Shown here one piece after another: positions 1 through 7,312 of a stretch of DNA of 13,107 nucleotides. The translations under genes and the position numbers were made by a program. A model generated the notes under the pieces. The model was not told the DNA's origin, searched no databases, and was given only the letters and a program-made list of their open reading frames with translations. Location: contig JAOZRY010000046.1 of the NCBI GenBank assembly GCA_029939965.1, positions 1 through 13,107 of the forward strand. Direction: 5' to 3'. The DNA comes from Bacteroidales bacterium (GTDB taxonomy: Bacteria; Bacteroidota; Bacteroidia; Bacteroidales; 4484-276). Positions within the stretch are counted from its first letter, which is position 1. Every line of letters starts with the position of its first letter.

Positions 1-820
1 TATTTTCATTCTTTAACTCTCTAACAATCCCATGAATCCTCGATCCTTTCATTCCCACACATGCACCAACCGGATCAATACGTTCATCGTAAGATTCCAC
101 AGCTATTTTTGCTCTTTCACCTGGTACTCTAACAATATTTTTAATTGTAATGAGTCCATCATAAACCTCAGGTACCTCTTGTTCGAAAAGCCTCTCAAGA
201 AATACAGGTGATGTTCTGGATAGTATTATCTGAAGAGTATTATTTTTCATATCTACTTTTGAAACCACTCCTCTAATGGTATCACCCTTACGGTAATAGT
301 CCGTTGGTATCTGCTCAGATTTTGGAAGAGTGAGTTCAATACCTTCGTCATCAAGTACAAGAATCTCCTTTTTCCATACCTGATAAACCTCACCATTAAT
401 GATATCACCGATACGATCTTTGTACTTCTGATATACATTGTCCTTTTCATACTCCTGAATCTTTGCAATGAGGTTTTGACGTATTGTCAGGATTTCCCTC
501 CGCCCAAAATCGCCCATTTTGATTTCTTCAGAAACCTCTTCACCAACCTCAAAATCCGGTTCGATTTTTATAGCTTTTGAATATTCAATCTCAGTGCTTT
601 CATCTTCCAACTCACCATCTTCTACAATCTCCAGCATGCGGTAAATTTCAAGATCTCCTTTGTCGATGTTTACGATTACATCAACGTTATCAGCCGTTCC
701 GAATTTCTTTTCAATCATGTGCCGAAAAACATCCTCAAGGATTCTCATCATTGTTTCACGGTCAATGTTTTTGAAATCCTTAAATTCCGAGAAAGTTTCG
801 ACCAAATTAATGTTATCCAT
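1..820 (-). CDS. nusA: Transcription termination/antitermination factor NusA (5' part, cut by window edge)
   Basis: NusA binds RNA polymerase and nascent RNA and modulates pausing, termination and antitermination. The first 273 codons are visible, starting at the ATG at 820-818 (MDNINLVETFSEF). Residues about 1-130 form the NusA N-terminal domain. Residues about 135-200 form the S1 RNA-binding domain (GDIINGEVYQVW to LQIILSR). From about 225 the first KH domain begins, with the characteristic stretch VPGERAKIAVES followed by RIDPVGACVGMKGSRI near residues 248-262. The remaining KH domains lie beyond base 1. The gene follows rimP with a 34-bp gap, the standard rimP-nusA(-infB) order, so infB is expected just outside the window. 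The start is supported by its match to the usual NusA N-terminus; no clear Shine-Dalgarno is seen, as is common in Bacteroidota. Confidence 0.96.
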   Translation of the reverse strand, partial: MDNINLVETFSEFKDFKNIDRETMMRILEDVFRHMIEKKFGTADNVDVIVNIDKGDLEIYRMLEIVEDGELEDESTEIEYSKAIKIEPDFEVGEEVSEEIKMGDFGRREILTIRQNLIAKIQEYEKDNVYQKYKDRIGDIINGEVYQVWKKEILVLDDEGIELTLPKSEQIPTDYYRKGDTIRGVVSKVDMKNNTLQIILSRTSPVFLERLFEQEVPEVYDGLITIKNIVRVPGERAKIAVESYDERIDPVGACVGMKGSRIHGIVRELKNEN

Positions 821-854
821 TGCCCTAATATTAATGTGTTGATTGAATTAGCAT

Positions 855-1307
855 TTATTTAAACGATAGAATTATCCTCGCCTCTTTTATTTCATCAAAT
901 TTTAAAATCCTATTGGTTTCAATCAAGTCAGATTTCTTTTTGTTGAATATTCGTTCGATTATAATACTATCTTCATTTACCTCAATCAGTTTGCCTTTTT
1001 CCTTTGTATCATCATTCATTTTAATATCCAACTCGCGACCAATATTCTTTTTGTACTGACGTATAAATTTCAAAGGACTGTCAGCTCCAAATGAGGTAAC
1101 CCTCAATCCAAAATCTTCAACATCCCTGTCAAAACTTTTCTCGATTGCTCTGCTCAATGCAATGCAATTGCCAATCGTTACAACCGTATCACCATCAATT
1201 GTAACAGTGATAATATTCCCGCTTTTTACATTTACCTCAAAAACGTACAAATCTGTTTCCCTGAGGAAATCATTTGCTAATGTTTCTATTTGCTCCTTAG
1301 TAATCAT
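855..1307 (-). CDS. rimP: Ribosome maturation factor RimP (DUF150)
   Basis: RimP assists late assembly of the 30S ribosomal subunit in the cytoplasm. The 150-residue product is close to the usual family length of about 150-155. The N-terminal domain (about residues 1-75) carries the typical pattern VFEVNVKSGNIITVTIDGD then CIALSRAIEKSFD. It is followed by the hallmark DFGLRVTSFGADSPLKFIRQYKKNIGREL region (compare the family consensus LEVSSPGxxRPL). The SH3-like C-terminal domain covers about residues 90-150. The ATG at 1307-1305 is preceded by an AT-rich stretch with no obvious ribosome binding site. It heads an operon with nusA, and its transcript probably begins about 100 nt upstream with a structured leader (1327-1374). 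Confidence 0.95.
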   Translation of the reverse strand: MITKEQIETLANDFLRETDLYVFEVNVKSGNIITVTIDGDTVVTIGNCIALSRAIEKSFDRDVEDFGLRVTSFGADSPLKFIRQYKKNIGRELDIKMNDDTKEKGKLIEVNEDSIIIERIFNKKKSDLIETNRILKFDEIKEARIILSFK

Positions 1308-1326
1308 TTATTAATTGTAATAAAAT

Positions 1327-1345
1327 AGGGGACGTAAGGTCCCCT
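1327..1345 (-). promoter_or_regulatory. Leader hairpin next to the rimP start
   Basis: A perfect 7-bp inverted repeat, AGGGGAC and GTCCCCT, is separated by a 5-nt loop. Read on the minus strand it lies about 20 nt before the rimP ATG and is followed by ATTTTATTA. It could act as an attenuator, a weak intrinsic terminator, or a structure controlling rimP translation. A second hairpin (1358-1374) lies just upstream in the same leader. Function is inferred; the pairing is seen directly. Confidence 0.55.
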
Positions 1346-1357
1346 CAACTTCTTCTA

Positions 1358-1374
1358 TGCTTTTCAAGAAAGCA
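1358..1374 (-). promoter_or_regulatory. Second leader hairpin upstream of rimP
   Basis: A perfect 6-bp inverted repeat (TGCTTT / AAAGCA on the minus strand, 5-nt loop CTTGA) lies 12 bases upstream of the GC-rich hairpin at 1327-1345. Both fall between the candidate promoter at 1416-1423 and the rimP start, so a transcript from that promoter would carry two consecutive stem-loops in its 5' leader. Confidence 0.4.
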
Positions 1375-1415
1375 ACTACATGTATTTATTAATAATACCT
1401 TTCTAAAATCGGGCG

Positions 1416-1423
1416 CAAAATTA
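1416..1423 (-). promoter_or_regulatory. Candidate Bacteroidota -7 element for rimP-nusA
   Basis: On the minus strand the sequence reads TAATTTTGCGCC. TAATTTTG fits the TAnnTTTG -7 consensus of the Bacteroidota housekeeping sigma factor. The expected -33 TTTG is replaced by a T-rich tract (TTTT about 19 bases upstream). If used, transcription would start near 1408 and give a leader of about 100 nt before rimP. It is a motif match only. Confidence 0.4.
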
Positions 1424-1834
1424 GTTTTTTTCATTAAAATAAAAAATTTTTCAGAATAACTTTTTTTTACTTCAAAACCAGCATCTGTACTGTACTGTAA
1501 AAAGCAGCATTTAATATTTGAAATTAGGATTGTTTTGAATGAGTTCGATTTAATGGTTAATACATATGAGCGGAATCTATAACCCCTGCATTAACACTAA
1601 AATGAATGGTGCATGGATGGGGGTTTCCATTTCTTCTGATTCCAATATTCCATTGATTATGTATTTTTCAACCGGGATCAGATGTAATAAATCAAAACAG
1701 AAAAATGTAACTATGGTATTCAGTAATCCTATTTTTTTGAGATTTTTGTATCGATATTTGAACTACTATTTAGTTTTTATTGTTTTCAGAGGTAAAATAC
1801 ATTGCAAATACAAATCATTAAATTTTATAGTCTC

Positions 1835-2491
1835 ATGGAAGATTTACTCAATTTTTTAACTGAATTAAAAATTCATAATAGCAGAGACTGGTTTCAATTA
1901 AATAAGAGCTGGTATCAAAAAATAAAAACGGAACATGAAGAAATTGTAGCTAAAGTGATCAGCAAAATTGCTGTCTTCGATCAGGATGTCCAGTTGCTCA
2001 CCCCTCGTGAAAGTGTTTTTCGAATATACAGGGATGTTCGGTTCTCAAAAAATAGGGATCCTTACAAAACTGCTTTTGGTGCAGTATTTTGTAAAGGAGG
2101 AAGAAAAAGTAAATTTGCCGGATATTATTTACACATCGAACCCGGAAACACCTTTGTTGGTGGAGGTATCTGGATGCCTCCATCAGATGTATTAAAATCG
2201 ATCAGATATGAAATTTACAATTTCCCGGAAGAGTTTGTGAAAATAATAAATCAAAAAGAGTTTTCTGACAAGTTTGGACAAGTATCGGGAGATAAACTTA
2301 CCAGACCACCAAAAGATTTCCCCAAGGACTTTAAATATATTGAACTTTTAAAACACAAAAGTTTTACTATTGGTCAATCTTTTTTGGATGATCAGGTAAA
2401 AGACGAAATTTTTATTGAAAAAATCACTCTTGCATTTCAGCAAATGAAGCCATTTATTAAGTTCTTAAACCGGGGAATTGAAAATATTTAA
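1835..2491 (+). CDS. DUF2461 domain-containing protein (TIGR02453 type)
   Basis: The product is 218 residues long from the ATG at 1835. An in-frame TTG at 1802 would add 11 residues, but the family normally begins close to the motif seen here (LLNFLTELKIHNSRDWFQLNK, residues 4-24), so the ATG is preferred. Other family hallmarks are SVFRIYRDVRFSKNRDPYKT (about residues 61-80), the GG-rich region with YYLHIEPGNTFVGGGIWMPP (about 97-116), and the basic RPPKDFPKDF segment (about 154-163). No signal peptide or membrane segment is present, so it is probably cytoplasmic. The biochemical role of DUF2461 proteins is not established. The gene stands alone, divergent from rimP and convergent with the S46 peptidase gene. 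A terminator-like hairpin lies 172 bp downstream. Confidence 0.9.
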   Translation: MEDLLNFLTELKIHNSRDWFQLNKSWYQKIKTEHEEIVAKVISKIAVFDQDVQLLTPRESVFRIYRDVRFSKNRDPYKTAFGAVFCKGGRKSKFAGYYLHIEPGNTFVGGGIWMPPSDVLKSIRYEIYNFPEEFVKIINQKEFSDKFGQVSGDKLTRPPKDFPKDFKYIELLKHKSFTIGQSFLDDQVKDEIFIEKITLAFQQMKPFIKFLNRGIENI

Positions 2492-2663
2492 AAATACGCT
2501 TATTCGATGAGTCCTGCCGTTAACTTGCAAAACACTACCGTTTACTGATTATTGCAGTGATTTTTAACCATAAGCCGCTTATCTTTGTCGGGTCATTTAT
2601 TTTTTTAACAGGGTAATTTTTTTTAAATGACAAACAGATTTTTAGGGATTAATTGATTGCACT

Positions 2664-2715
2664 TGTCCTTTGTCCACATTTCCATCCTCATTACGGACAA
2701 AGGACATTTTTTTTT
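2664..2715 (+). terminator. Hairpin with T-tract, probable terminator for the DUF2461 gene
   Basis: A perfect 12-bp inverted repeat (TGTCCTTTGTCC at 2664-2675, GGACAAAGGACA at 2695-2706) is followed directly by nine T residues (2707-2715). The 19-nt loop is longer than in most intrinsic terminators. It sits 172 bp after the DUF2461 stop, which leaves an unusually long 3' untranslated region. Each arm is itself built from two TGTCC (or GGACA) units separated by two bases. Confidence 0.65.
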
Positions 2716-3062
2716 GCTCAAATTCATCTACCATAAACTTCCTTTTAATTACTCAAAAAATGCTGTATGCATCAATCCAAATCTGTATTAAAGCATTAAA
2801 TTCTCTCCCTTATTCCAGCACATTGTGAATTCATTCGATATTATCAACTTGATTAATAAATAATTACATGTTTGGTGAATTAGGCGTGGGGTTTTTTAGA
2901 ATAGCCCATTGTGATCCATTGTCAGAAATTCGTCCGCACGATTGATCAGGTTGCTGAATTAAAAAAGTAACACTATCAATTAAACTTACACCCTCAAACC
3001 TTAAAATAATAATTCATCATAACAAAGCACGATAATCTAGATATTATAATTGGTTGTAACAA

Positions 3063-3096
3063 AAGAACCCGAAAAAAATTCATTTTTCGGGTTCTT
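3063..3096 (-). terminator. Intrinsic terminator of the S46 peptidase gene / minus-strand cluster
   Basis: A perfect 14-bp inverted repeat with AAGAACCCGAAAAA at 3063-3076 and its complement at 3083-3096 encloses a 6-nt loop. Read on the minus strand it begins 23 nt after the peptidase stop codon and runs into TTCTTTTGTT, a U-rich tail. It is the only strong terminator seen downstream of the minus-strand genes from 10387 to 3120. Confidence 0.85.
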
Positions 3097-3119
3097 GAAT
3101 TTATGTATGGACAAACCCA

Positions 3120-5306
3120 CTATTTAATTTCAGAAATCGTTTTATCTTTCGATTGTCTCTGGATAATTGTAAGTTCATCAATAATGTTTTTGGCACCGGC
3201 AAATTTATCAATGATAAAAAGTACATATCGGATATCCACAGATATTGTCCTTTGCAATTCAGGTTCAAAAGCGATATCACCACTCATTGCCTCCCAGTTA
3301 CCATCAAAGGCAATACCTATTAATTCTCCTCTACCATTCATTACCGGACTACCCGAGTTACCACCTGTAATGTCGTTGTTCGATAGAAAAGCAACAACCA
3401 TTTCGCCATCCTGTCCGTACCTTCCATAATCTTTCTTTGCATAAAGTTCTTTTAATTTTTCAGGAACAACAAACTCCCAATTGGCAGGGTCTTCTTTTTC
3501 CATAACTCCTTTAAGCGTAGTACTGTAATCGTAGTGTATAGCATCGGCAGGATAATAATCTAATATTTGGCCATAGGATAGGCGCATAGTAAAATTAGCA
3601 TCGGGATAGTATTTTTTATCCGGGTTCATCTCTCTTAATCCTGCAATATAGAGCCTTTCGCCTTTTGCTTGTTTTGCATCTGCACTATCCACTACCGATC
3701 TGAGTTCGGGAACTCTTTGCATAAAATCATTAACGATAATAGTGGCCGGGTCTTTATCAATTTTTTTGGCTTTGGGATTATCCAGAAATTTATTTACCCT
3801 TTCGCTGCTCGCAAAAATTGACTTGGCGAAAACCATATTGGCATAACCGTTAAACCCACCTTTCGAATCATAAATCTCAGCTAATATTTCCGGTTGCTGA
3901 TTTTTTGGAACATTTTTGTAAAACATTTGCAGCATTTCGGCAAGGAGTTTTTTGTCGATGGGCTGATAATAATCTTCAAAGTGTTTTTCTACACCAGCCC
4001 TTAGTTTTTCTATCTCTCCATCAATTGCAGCTTTATCTTTGTTCTTAGATGAAAGCAATTTGTTAAGGTTACTGAATCGACGTGAATACATCAATATTTC
4101 GCTTCCCCGGGCAATGCCTTCCTTAAGATATATTTGCGCAAGATTCACTGTTTTGGTATCTTCCACACCCTCTTGTCTCAACTTAAGAGCATCACCATAT
4201 TTAGCTTTGTTCTTGCTGTTTTGGTTTACCCAATTTTCAAATTCAGCCTCTTCAGCCTGTTTTTTAGCATAAACTTTCAATCGTTTAAGTCCTTTGGTTT
4301 GACCAATAAAATATTTCCAGTAATTGGAGGTACGCGAATATTTCGAAGCATACTGTATTCTAACGGCATCATTAACATCCATAAATTCGCGCATAATTTT
4401 AAGTTTTTTATCACGAATATTAACAATCGTCATATTGCTTTCGTCGATGGCTAATTTTACACCCCATGAAGACAAATAACGATCGGTACCTCCCGGATAG
4501 CCCATGATCATTGCAAAATCGCCTCTTTCGAACCCATCGATAGAAATAGGAAGGTAGTATTTTGATTTGAGAGGGACATTATCTTTGCTGTACTCTGCCG
4601 GATTTCCATCTTTGTTAGTATAAATTCTAAAAACAGAGAAGTCGCAAGTATGCCTTGGCCACATCCAATTATCAGTATCTGCACCAAATTTACCAATAGA
4701 CGAGGGTGGGGCGCCAACTAAACGAACATCCTGAAATACTTCGTAGATAAAAAGATAATATTCGTTTCCGGCAAAAAAACTACGCACATACGAATCATAA
4801 TGAGTATCAACAACAGCATCGTCTGCAATCTTTTTAGAAACTTCTCTCACTTGAACCGAACGCTCTTCTTCGGTCATTTCATCGTTGAGCATTTTTAAAA
4901 CCTGTTCGGAAACATCTTCAATTCTAACCAGAAATCTTGCTGATAGATTTTCGTTGGGAAGCTCTTCATTTTTGTCCATTGCCCAAAAACCATCAGAAAG
5001 ATAATCATGTTCGATGGTACTATGCGATTGAATAGCACCATAACCGCAGTGGTGATTAGTAAAGATCAACCCTTCGGGCGAAACAATTTCGCCTGTACAT
5101 CCACCACCAAAAATGATAATTGCATCCTTCAGACTCGAATTGTTGATGCTGTAAATCTCTTCGGCGGTGAGCTGAAGACCCATCTCCTCCATATCAACGT
5201 AGTTTAAACGATCGATAAAAAGTGGGAGCCACATACCCTCATCAGCCTTTGAGGTAGAAAACACTCCCAGAATTATCACTGATAGTATGAATAATAATTT
5301 TTTCAT
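3120..5306 (-). CDS. S46 family dipeptidyl-peptidase, DPP7-type
   Basis: S46 enzymes are periplasmic serine exopeptidases that release dipeptides from the N-terminus of peptides, feeding amino-acid catabolism in asaccharolytic Bacteroidota. The 728-residue product has a signal peptide (MKKLLFILSVIILGVFS, cleavage probably near A21), then the family start DEGMWLP. The triad is visible: His86 in TNHHCGYGAIQ, Asp222 in WPRHTCDFSVFR, and Ser651 in TGGNSGSPV. The C-terminal block AFDGNWEAMSGDI then LQRTISVDIRYVLF matches the family. The position 18 residues after the catalytic serine is Gly669. In Porphyromonas gingivalis this position is Gly in DPP7 (hydrophobic P1) and Arg in DPP11 (acidic P1), so DPP7-like specificity is inferred. 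It lies 24 bp downstream of the guanylyltransferase gene and is probably co-transcribed with it. Confidence 0.95.
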   Translation of the reverse strand: MKKLLFILSVIILGVFSTSKADEGMWLPLFIDRLNYVDMEEMGLQLTAEEIYSINNSSLKDAIIIFGGGCTGEIVSPEGLIFTNHHCGYGAIQSHSTIEHDYLSDGFWAMDKNEELPNENLSARFLVRIEDVSEQVLKMLNDEMTEEERSVQVREVSKKIADDAVVDTHYDSYVRSFFAGNEYYLFIYEVFQDVRLVGAPPSSIGKFGADTDNWMWPRHTCDFSVFRIYTNKDGNPAEYSKDNVPLKSKYYLPISIDGFERGDFAMIMGYPGGTDRYLSSWGVKLAIDESNMTIVNIRDKKLKIMREFMDVNDAVRIQYASKYSRTSNYWKYFIGQTKGLKRLKVYAKKQAEEAEFENWVNQNSKNKAKYGDALKLRQEGVEDTKTVNLAQIYLKEGIARGSEILMYSRRFSNLNKLLSSKNKDKAAIDGEIEKLRAGVEKHFEDYYQPIDKKLLAEMLQMFYKNVPKNQQPEILAEIYDSKGGFNGYANMVFAKSIFASSERVNKFLDNPKAKKIDKDPATIIVNDFMQRVPELRSVVDSADAKQAKGERLYIAGLREMNPDKKYYPDANFTMRLSYGQILDYYPADAIHYDYSTTLKGVMEKEDPANWEFVVPEKLKELYAKKDYGRYGQDGEMVVAFLSNNDITGGNSGSPVMNGRGELIGIAFDGNWEAMSGDIAFEPELQRTISVDIRYVLFIIDKFAGAKNIIDELTIIQRQSKDKTISEIK

Positions 5307-5330
5307 TGGATTTACTTATTGAATGAATAA

Positions 5331-6422
5331 CTAAATAAATTTTTCTCCTTTTTTGTTCTTAATATCATTAACAAAGGAACGTATCTGCTGCTCGTCTTTC
5401 TTTTTACAAACCAAAAGGGCATTGTCTTCTTCAACTACAATGTAATCATCCAGCCCCTGTAAAACCACTAATTTGTCTTTAGGTAAGTTAACAATACAGT
5501 TTTTGGTATCGTATAGCATCACATTGTCGCCAACAACCGCATTTTTATTTTCATCTTTATCTTTGATATCATACAAAGAACCCCATGTTCCCAAATCGGA
5601 CCAGTCAAAATCAGCCGCCTGAACGTAAACATCTGACGCTTTTTCCATGATACCATAGTCGATGGATATTTTACGACAAGAAGCATAAATTTCTTTGATA
5701 AAAGGTTTTTCTTCGGGAGTATTGTACTTACCAATACCTTCGGCGAATAAATCATTTACATCGTTAAGATATTCTTCAAAAGCACTCATTATACTTTTAA
5801 GCGACCAGATAAAAATCCCGGCATTCCATAAAAAATCGCCACTATCCAAAAATTTTTCGGCGAGCTCTACATTGGGTTTCTCGGTAAAGGTTTTTACTTT
5901 AGATATCTTTTGATTCTTTTCATATTTTTCCTGATCGTTAAACTGGATATACCCATAACCGGTATCGGGACGTGAAGGTTTGATACCCAATGTTACCAGC
6001 CAGTTATTTTCGGTAGCAGCCTCAAGTGCTTTCCTGATATTATCGATAAATACATCTTCATTAAGAATTAAATGATCAGAAGGTGCTACCACAATTTTTG
6101 CATCCGGATTTAATTCACTGATTTTATAATTTGCGTAAGCGATACAAGGGGCTGTATTGCGCATAGCCGGTTCGAGCACTATATTGTTTTCAGGAATTTC
6201 AGGAATCTGTTTCTTCACCAGATCGAAGTAAATCTCATTTGTAACAATAAAAATATTTTCGGGCGGGCAAATTTTTGTAAACCTTTTAAAGGTTCGTTGA
6301 ATCAACGTTTCGCCAATTCCAAGAATATCTATAAACTGTTTCGGGTGATCGGTACGGCTCATTGGCCAGAATCTGGCTCCTACTCCACCGGCCATAATAA
6401 CACAATAGTAGTCTTTATTCAT
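5331..6422 (-). CDS. manC: Mannose-1-phosphate guanylyltransferase (GDP-mannose pyrophosphorylase)
   Basis: This enzyme joins mannose-1-phosphate and GTP to give GDP-mannose, the precursor for mannose, fucose and related sugars in LPS and other surface glycans. The 363-residue product is the short, monofunctional form, lacking the cupin isomerase domain of the roughly 470-residue AlgA/ManC type. Visible motifs are the nucleotide-binding loop GGVGARFWPMSR (12-23) with PKQF (27-30), the VAPSDH metal-binding motif (112-117, Asp116), GYGYI (155-159), FTEKP (179-183) and WNAGIF (199-204), plus DWSDLGTWGSLY further on. The gene follows the SprT-like gene after a 104-bp gap holding a possible promoter. 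It precedes the S46 peptidase by 24 bp. The symbol is used loosely; mannose specificity rests on the motif set. Confidence 0.93.
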   Translation of the reverse strand: MNKDYYCVIMAGGVGARFWPMSRTDHPKQFIDILGIGETLIQRTFKRFTKICPPENIFIVTNEIYFDLVKKQIPEIPENNIVLEPAMRNTAPCIAYANYKISELNPDAKIVVAPSDHLILNEDVFIDNIRKALEAATENNWLVTLGIKPSRPDTGYGYIQFNDQEKYEKNQKISKVKTFTEKPNVELAEKFLDSGDFLWNAGIFIWSLKSIMSAFEEYLNDVNDLFAEGIGKYNTPEEKPFIKEIYASCRKISIDYGIMEKASDVYVQAADFDWSDLGTWGSLYDIKDKDENKNAVVGDNVMLYDTKNCIVNLPKDKLVVLQGLDDYIVVEEDNALLVCKKKDEQQIRSFVNDIKNKKGEKFI

Positions 6423-6503
6423 TTTAATTTTATTTTAGTATATTATTGATTAATATTATTTTAGATAAATTAATATTTAGAATCTGTACCAAATAGGATA
6501 GTG

Positions 6504-6511
6504 CAAAAATA
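6504..6511 (-). promoter_or_regulatory. Candidate -7 promoter element upstream of manC, inside an inverted repeat
   Basis: On the minus strand TATTTTTG (followed by CAC) fits the TAnnTTTG consensus and lies about 80 bp before the manC ATG. No matching -33 TTTG is seen at the proper distance. The element is enclosed by GGATAG (6496-6501) and CTATCC (6518-6523), a perfect 6-bp inverted repeat with a 16-nt spacer. That repeat could be an operator or simply a hairpin just after the sprT-like stop codon. Motif match only. Confidence 0.3.
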
Positions 6512-6526
6512 TAAAACCTATCCATA

Positions 6527-7147
6527 TTATTTCTCATCAAGAAAATACACTTCGGCCAACGGGTTAAAAACATATTGACGGTTGTTGTTTAAATTTACAC
6601 AAAGGTAATTCTTCCGTCTTTTATTAAGTTTGATGTATTTCGTTCCATTTGGCAGTATAAACTTCGATTCGATGGGTAATGTTTCCAACAAAACCAGCCC
6701 GTTTTCCTGATCATATTGCTTTAGTACTCTTGCCAGATTAGTGTCAGCGGTGGTAGAATAATACAGTTCGTTACTATTCTTTCTAAGGTTTTTCACCACA
6801 TCGCCCGGAAAACTTTCATTATCAAAAAATGGCTGAAGCAGATCATTAAAGCTATTTTTCCATTCAACCCCATGAGGCTTAACCTTGTTTTTGAACTTGT
6901 TCCAGGTTAGCTGATGAGCTAATTCATGCAAAAAAGTAATCAGAAAAGCATACGGGTTCAGGTTGTGATTAACAGAAATACGTGCCTGTTTCCCATTTAA
7001 CGCCGGTCGGAAATCGCCATGTTTTGTTTTTCGTTCACGGGCAATTAGCAGATACACTCTATTTTTAATAATCAGAGAGTAAACATCCTCAACAGCCTTA
7101 TCGGGGATGTATTTTGACAAAATAGTTTTATACTCGTTTTTTGTCAT
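6527..7147 (-). CDS. SprT-like zinc metallopeptidase domain protein
   Basis: The 206-residue product has the SprT-like fold signature. The zinc-binding HELAH motif is at residues 74-78 (His74, Glu75, His78) and a third putative ligand, His92, is in PHGVEWK. The preceding RISVNHNL region (about 56-63) is also typical of the family. It lacks the cysteine-rich C-terminal zinc ribbon found in E. coli SprT; the C-terminal 80 residues contain a single Cys. Eukaryotic relatives (Spartan) degrade DNA-protein crosslinks; the role of bacterial SprT-like proteins is not settled. No signal peptide is seen. The start at 7147 overlaps the end of the upstream small lipoprotein gene by 20 bp in a different frame, which suggests translational coupling. 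Neighbouring recO fits a DNA-repair link, but this is inference. Confidence 0.88.
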   Translation of the reverse strand: MTKNEYKTILSKYIPDKAVEDVYSLIIKNRVYLLIARERKTKHGDFRPALNGKQARISVNHNLNPYAFLITFLHELAHQLTWNKFKNKVKPHGVEWKNSFNDLLQPFFDNESFPGDVVKNLRKNSNELYYSTTADTNLARVLKQYDQENGLVLLETLPIESKFILPNGTKYIKLNKRRKNYLCVNLNNNRQYVFNPLAEVYFLDEK

Positions 7148-7304
7148 ATTGTTCGGTCGTTTTTTCGATCAGACTCCAGCGCGGACAATCACAGTTTTTC
7201 TTTTTTTTCACTTTTTTATTTATCGTGCATGATAAAAATAAAATGGTAATTACCACAAATAGTAAATAACTTGAACGTTTGAAATTGAAATGGAGTTTCA
7301 TCAT
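7128..7304 (-). CDS. Small predicted lipoprotein, 58 aa (hypothetical)
   Basis: This short gene sits between recO and the SprT-like gene. From the ATG at 7304 it encodes 58 residues; a second ATG at 7301 is the next codon and either may be used. A basic n-region (Lys3, Lys9, Arg10) is followed by a hydrophobic segment (about residues 13-24) ending in the lipobox LFLSC, with Cys26 as the lipidation site. The mature part is only about 33 residues: a run of lysines, then CDCPRWS (38-44) with two further cysteines, then a charged tail. No acidic residues follow Cys26, so the known Bacteroidota surface-export signal is absent and a periplasm-facing location is more likely. It starts 8 nt after the recO stop and ends inside the sprT-like gene, consistent with a real operon member. 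Function unknown; the CxCP motif may bind metal or form a disulfide. Confidence 0.8.
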   Translation of the reverse strand: MMKLHFNFKRSSYLLFVVITILFLSCTINKKVKKKKNCDCPRWSLIEKTTEQYDKKRV

Positions 7305-7312
7305 AAATTAAA

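Larger units (their letters stand above)
1308..1834. other. Divergent intergenic region between rimP and the DUF2461 gene
   Basis: This 527-bp AT-rich gap separates two divergent genes. The rimP-proximal third holds the two leader hairpins and the candidate -7 element listed separately. The middle holds three tandem copies of CTGTA (1485-1499), flanked by CAGCAT direct repeats at 1479-1484 and 1505-1510. No tRNA or convincing protein gene was seen. A 97-codon open frame at 1566-1859 overlaps the DUF2461 start out of frame and has no recognisable domain. Signals for the plus-strand gene are unclear. Confidence 0.6.
2492..3119. other. Non-coding region between convergent genes
   Basis: This 628-bp AT-rich stretch lies between the ends of the DUF2461 gene and the S46 peptidase gene. 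It contains one hairpin with a T-tract for each direction (2664-2715 plus, 3063-3096 minus). It also contains an 8-bp inverted repeat GTCATTTA/TAAATGAC (2592-2599 and 2624-2631, 24-nt spacer) embedded in T-runs. No convincing reading frame, tRNA or known RNA motif was seen in the roughly 350 bases between the two hairpins. Confidence 0.6.

Noticed and set aside
577..842. Two plus-strand open frames of 60-65 codons at 577-774 and 660-842
   Set aside because: They are antisense to the NusA coding sequence, which is clearly the real gene by its family motifs.
1485..1499. Three tandem CTGTA units
   Set aside because: Too short to support a functional claim; recorded in the intergenic description only.
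1566..1859. 97-codon open frame upstream of the DUF2461 gene
   Set aside because: It has no recognisable domain, overlaps the start of the DUF2461 gene out of frame, has no clear upstream signal, and its composition looks like chance translation of AT-rich DNA.
2592..2631. 8-bp inverted repeat GTCATTTA/TAAATGAC with T-runs
   Set aside because: AT-rich arms with a 24-nt spacer in a low-complexity T-rich stretch are likely by chance; mentioned only in the description of the gap.
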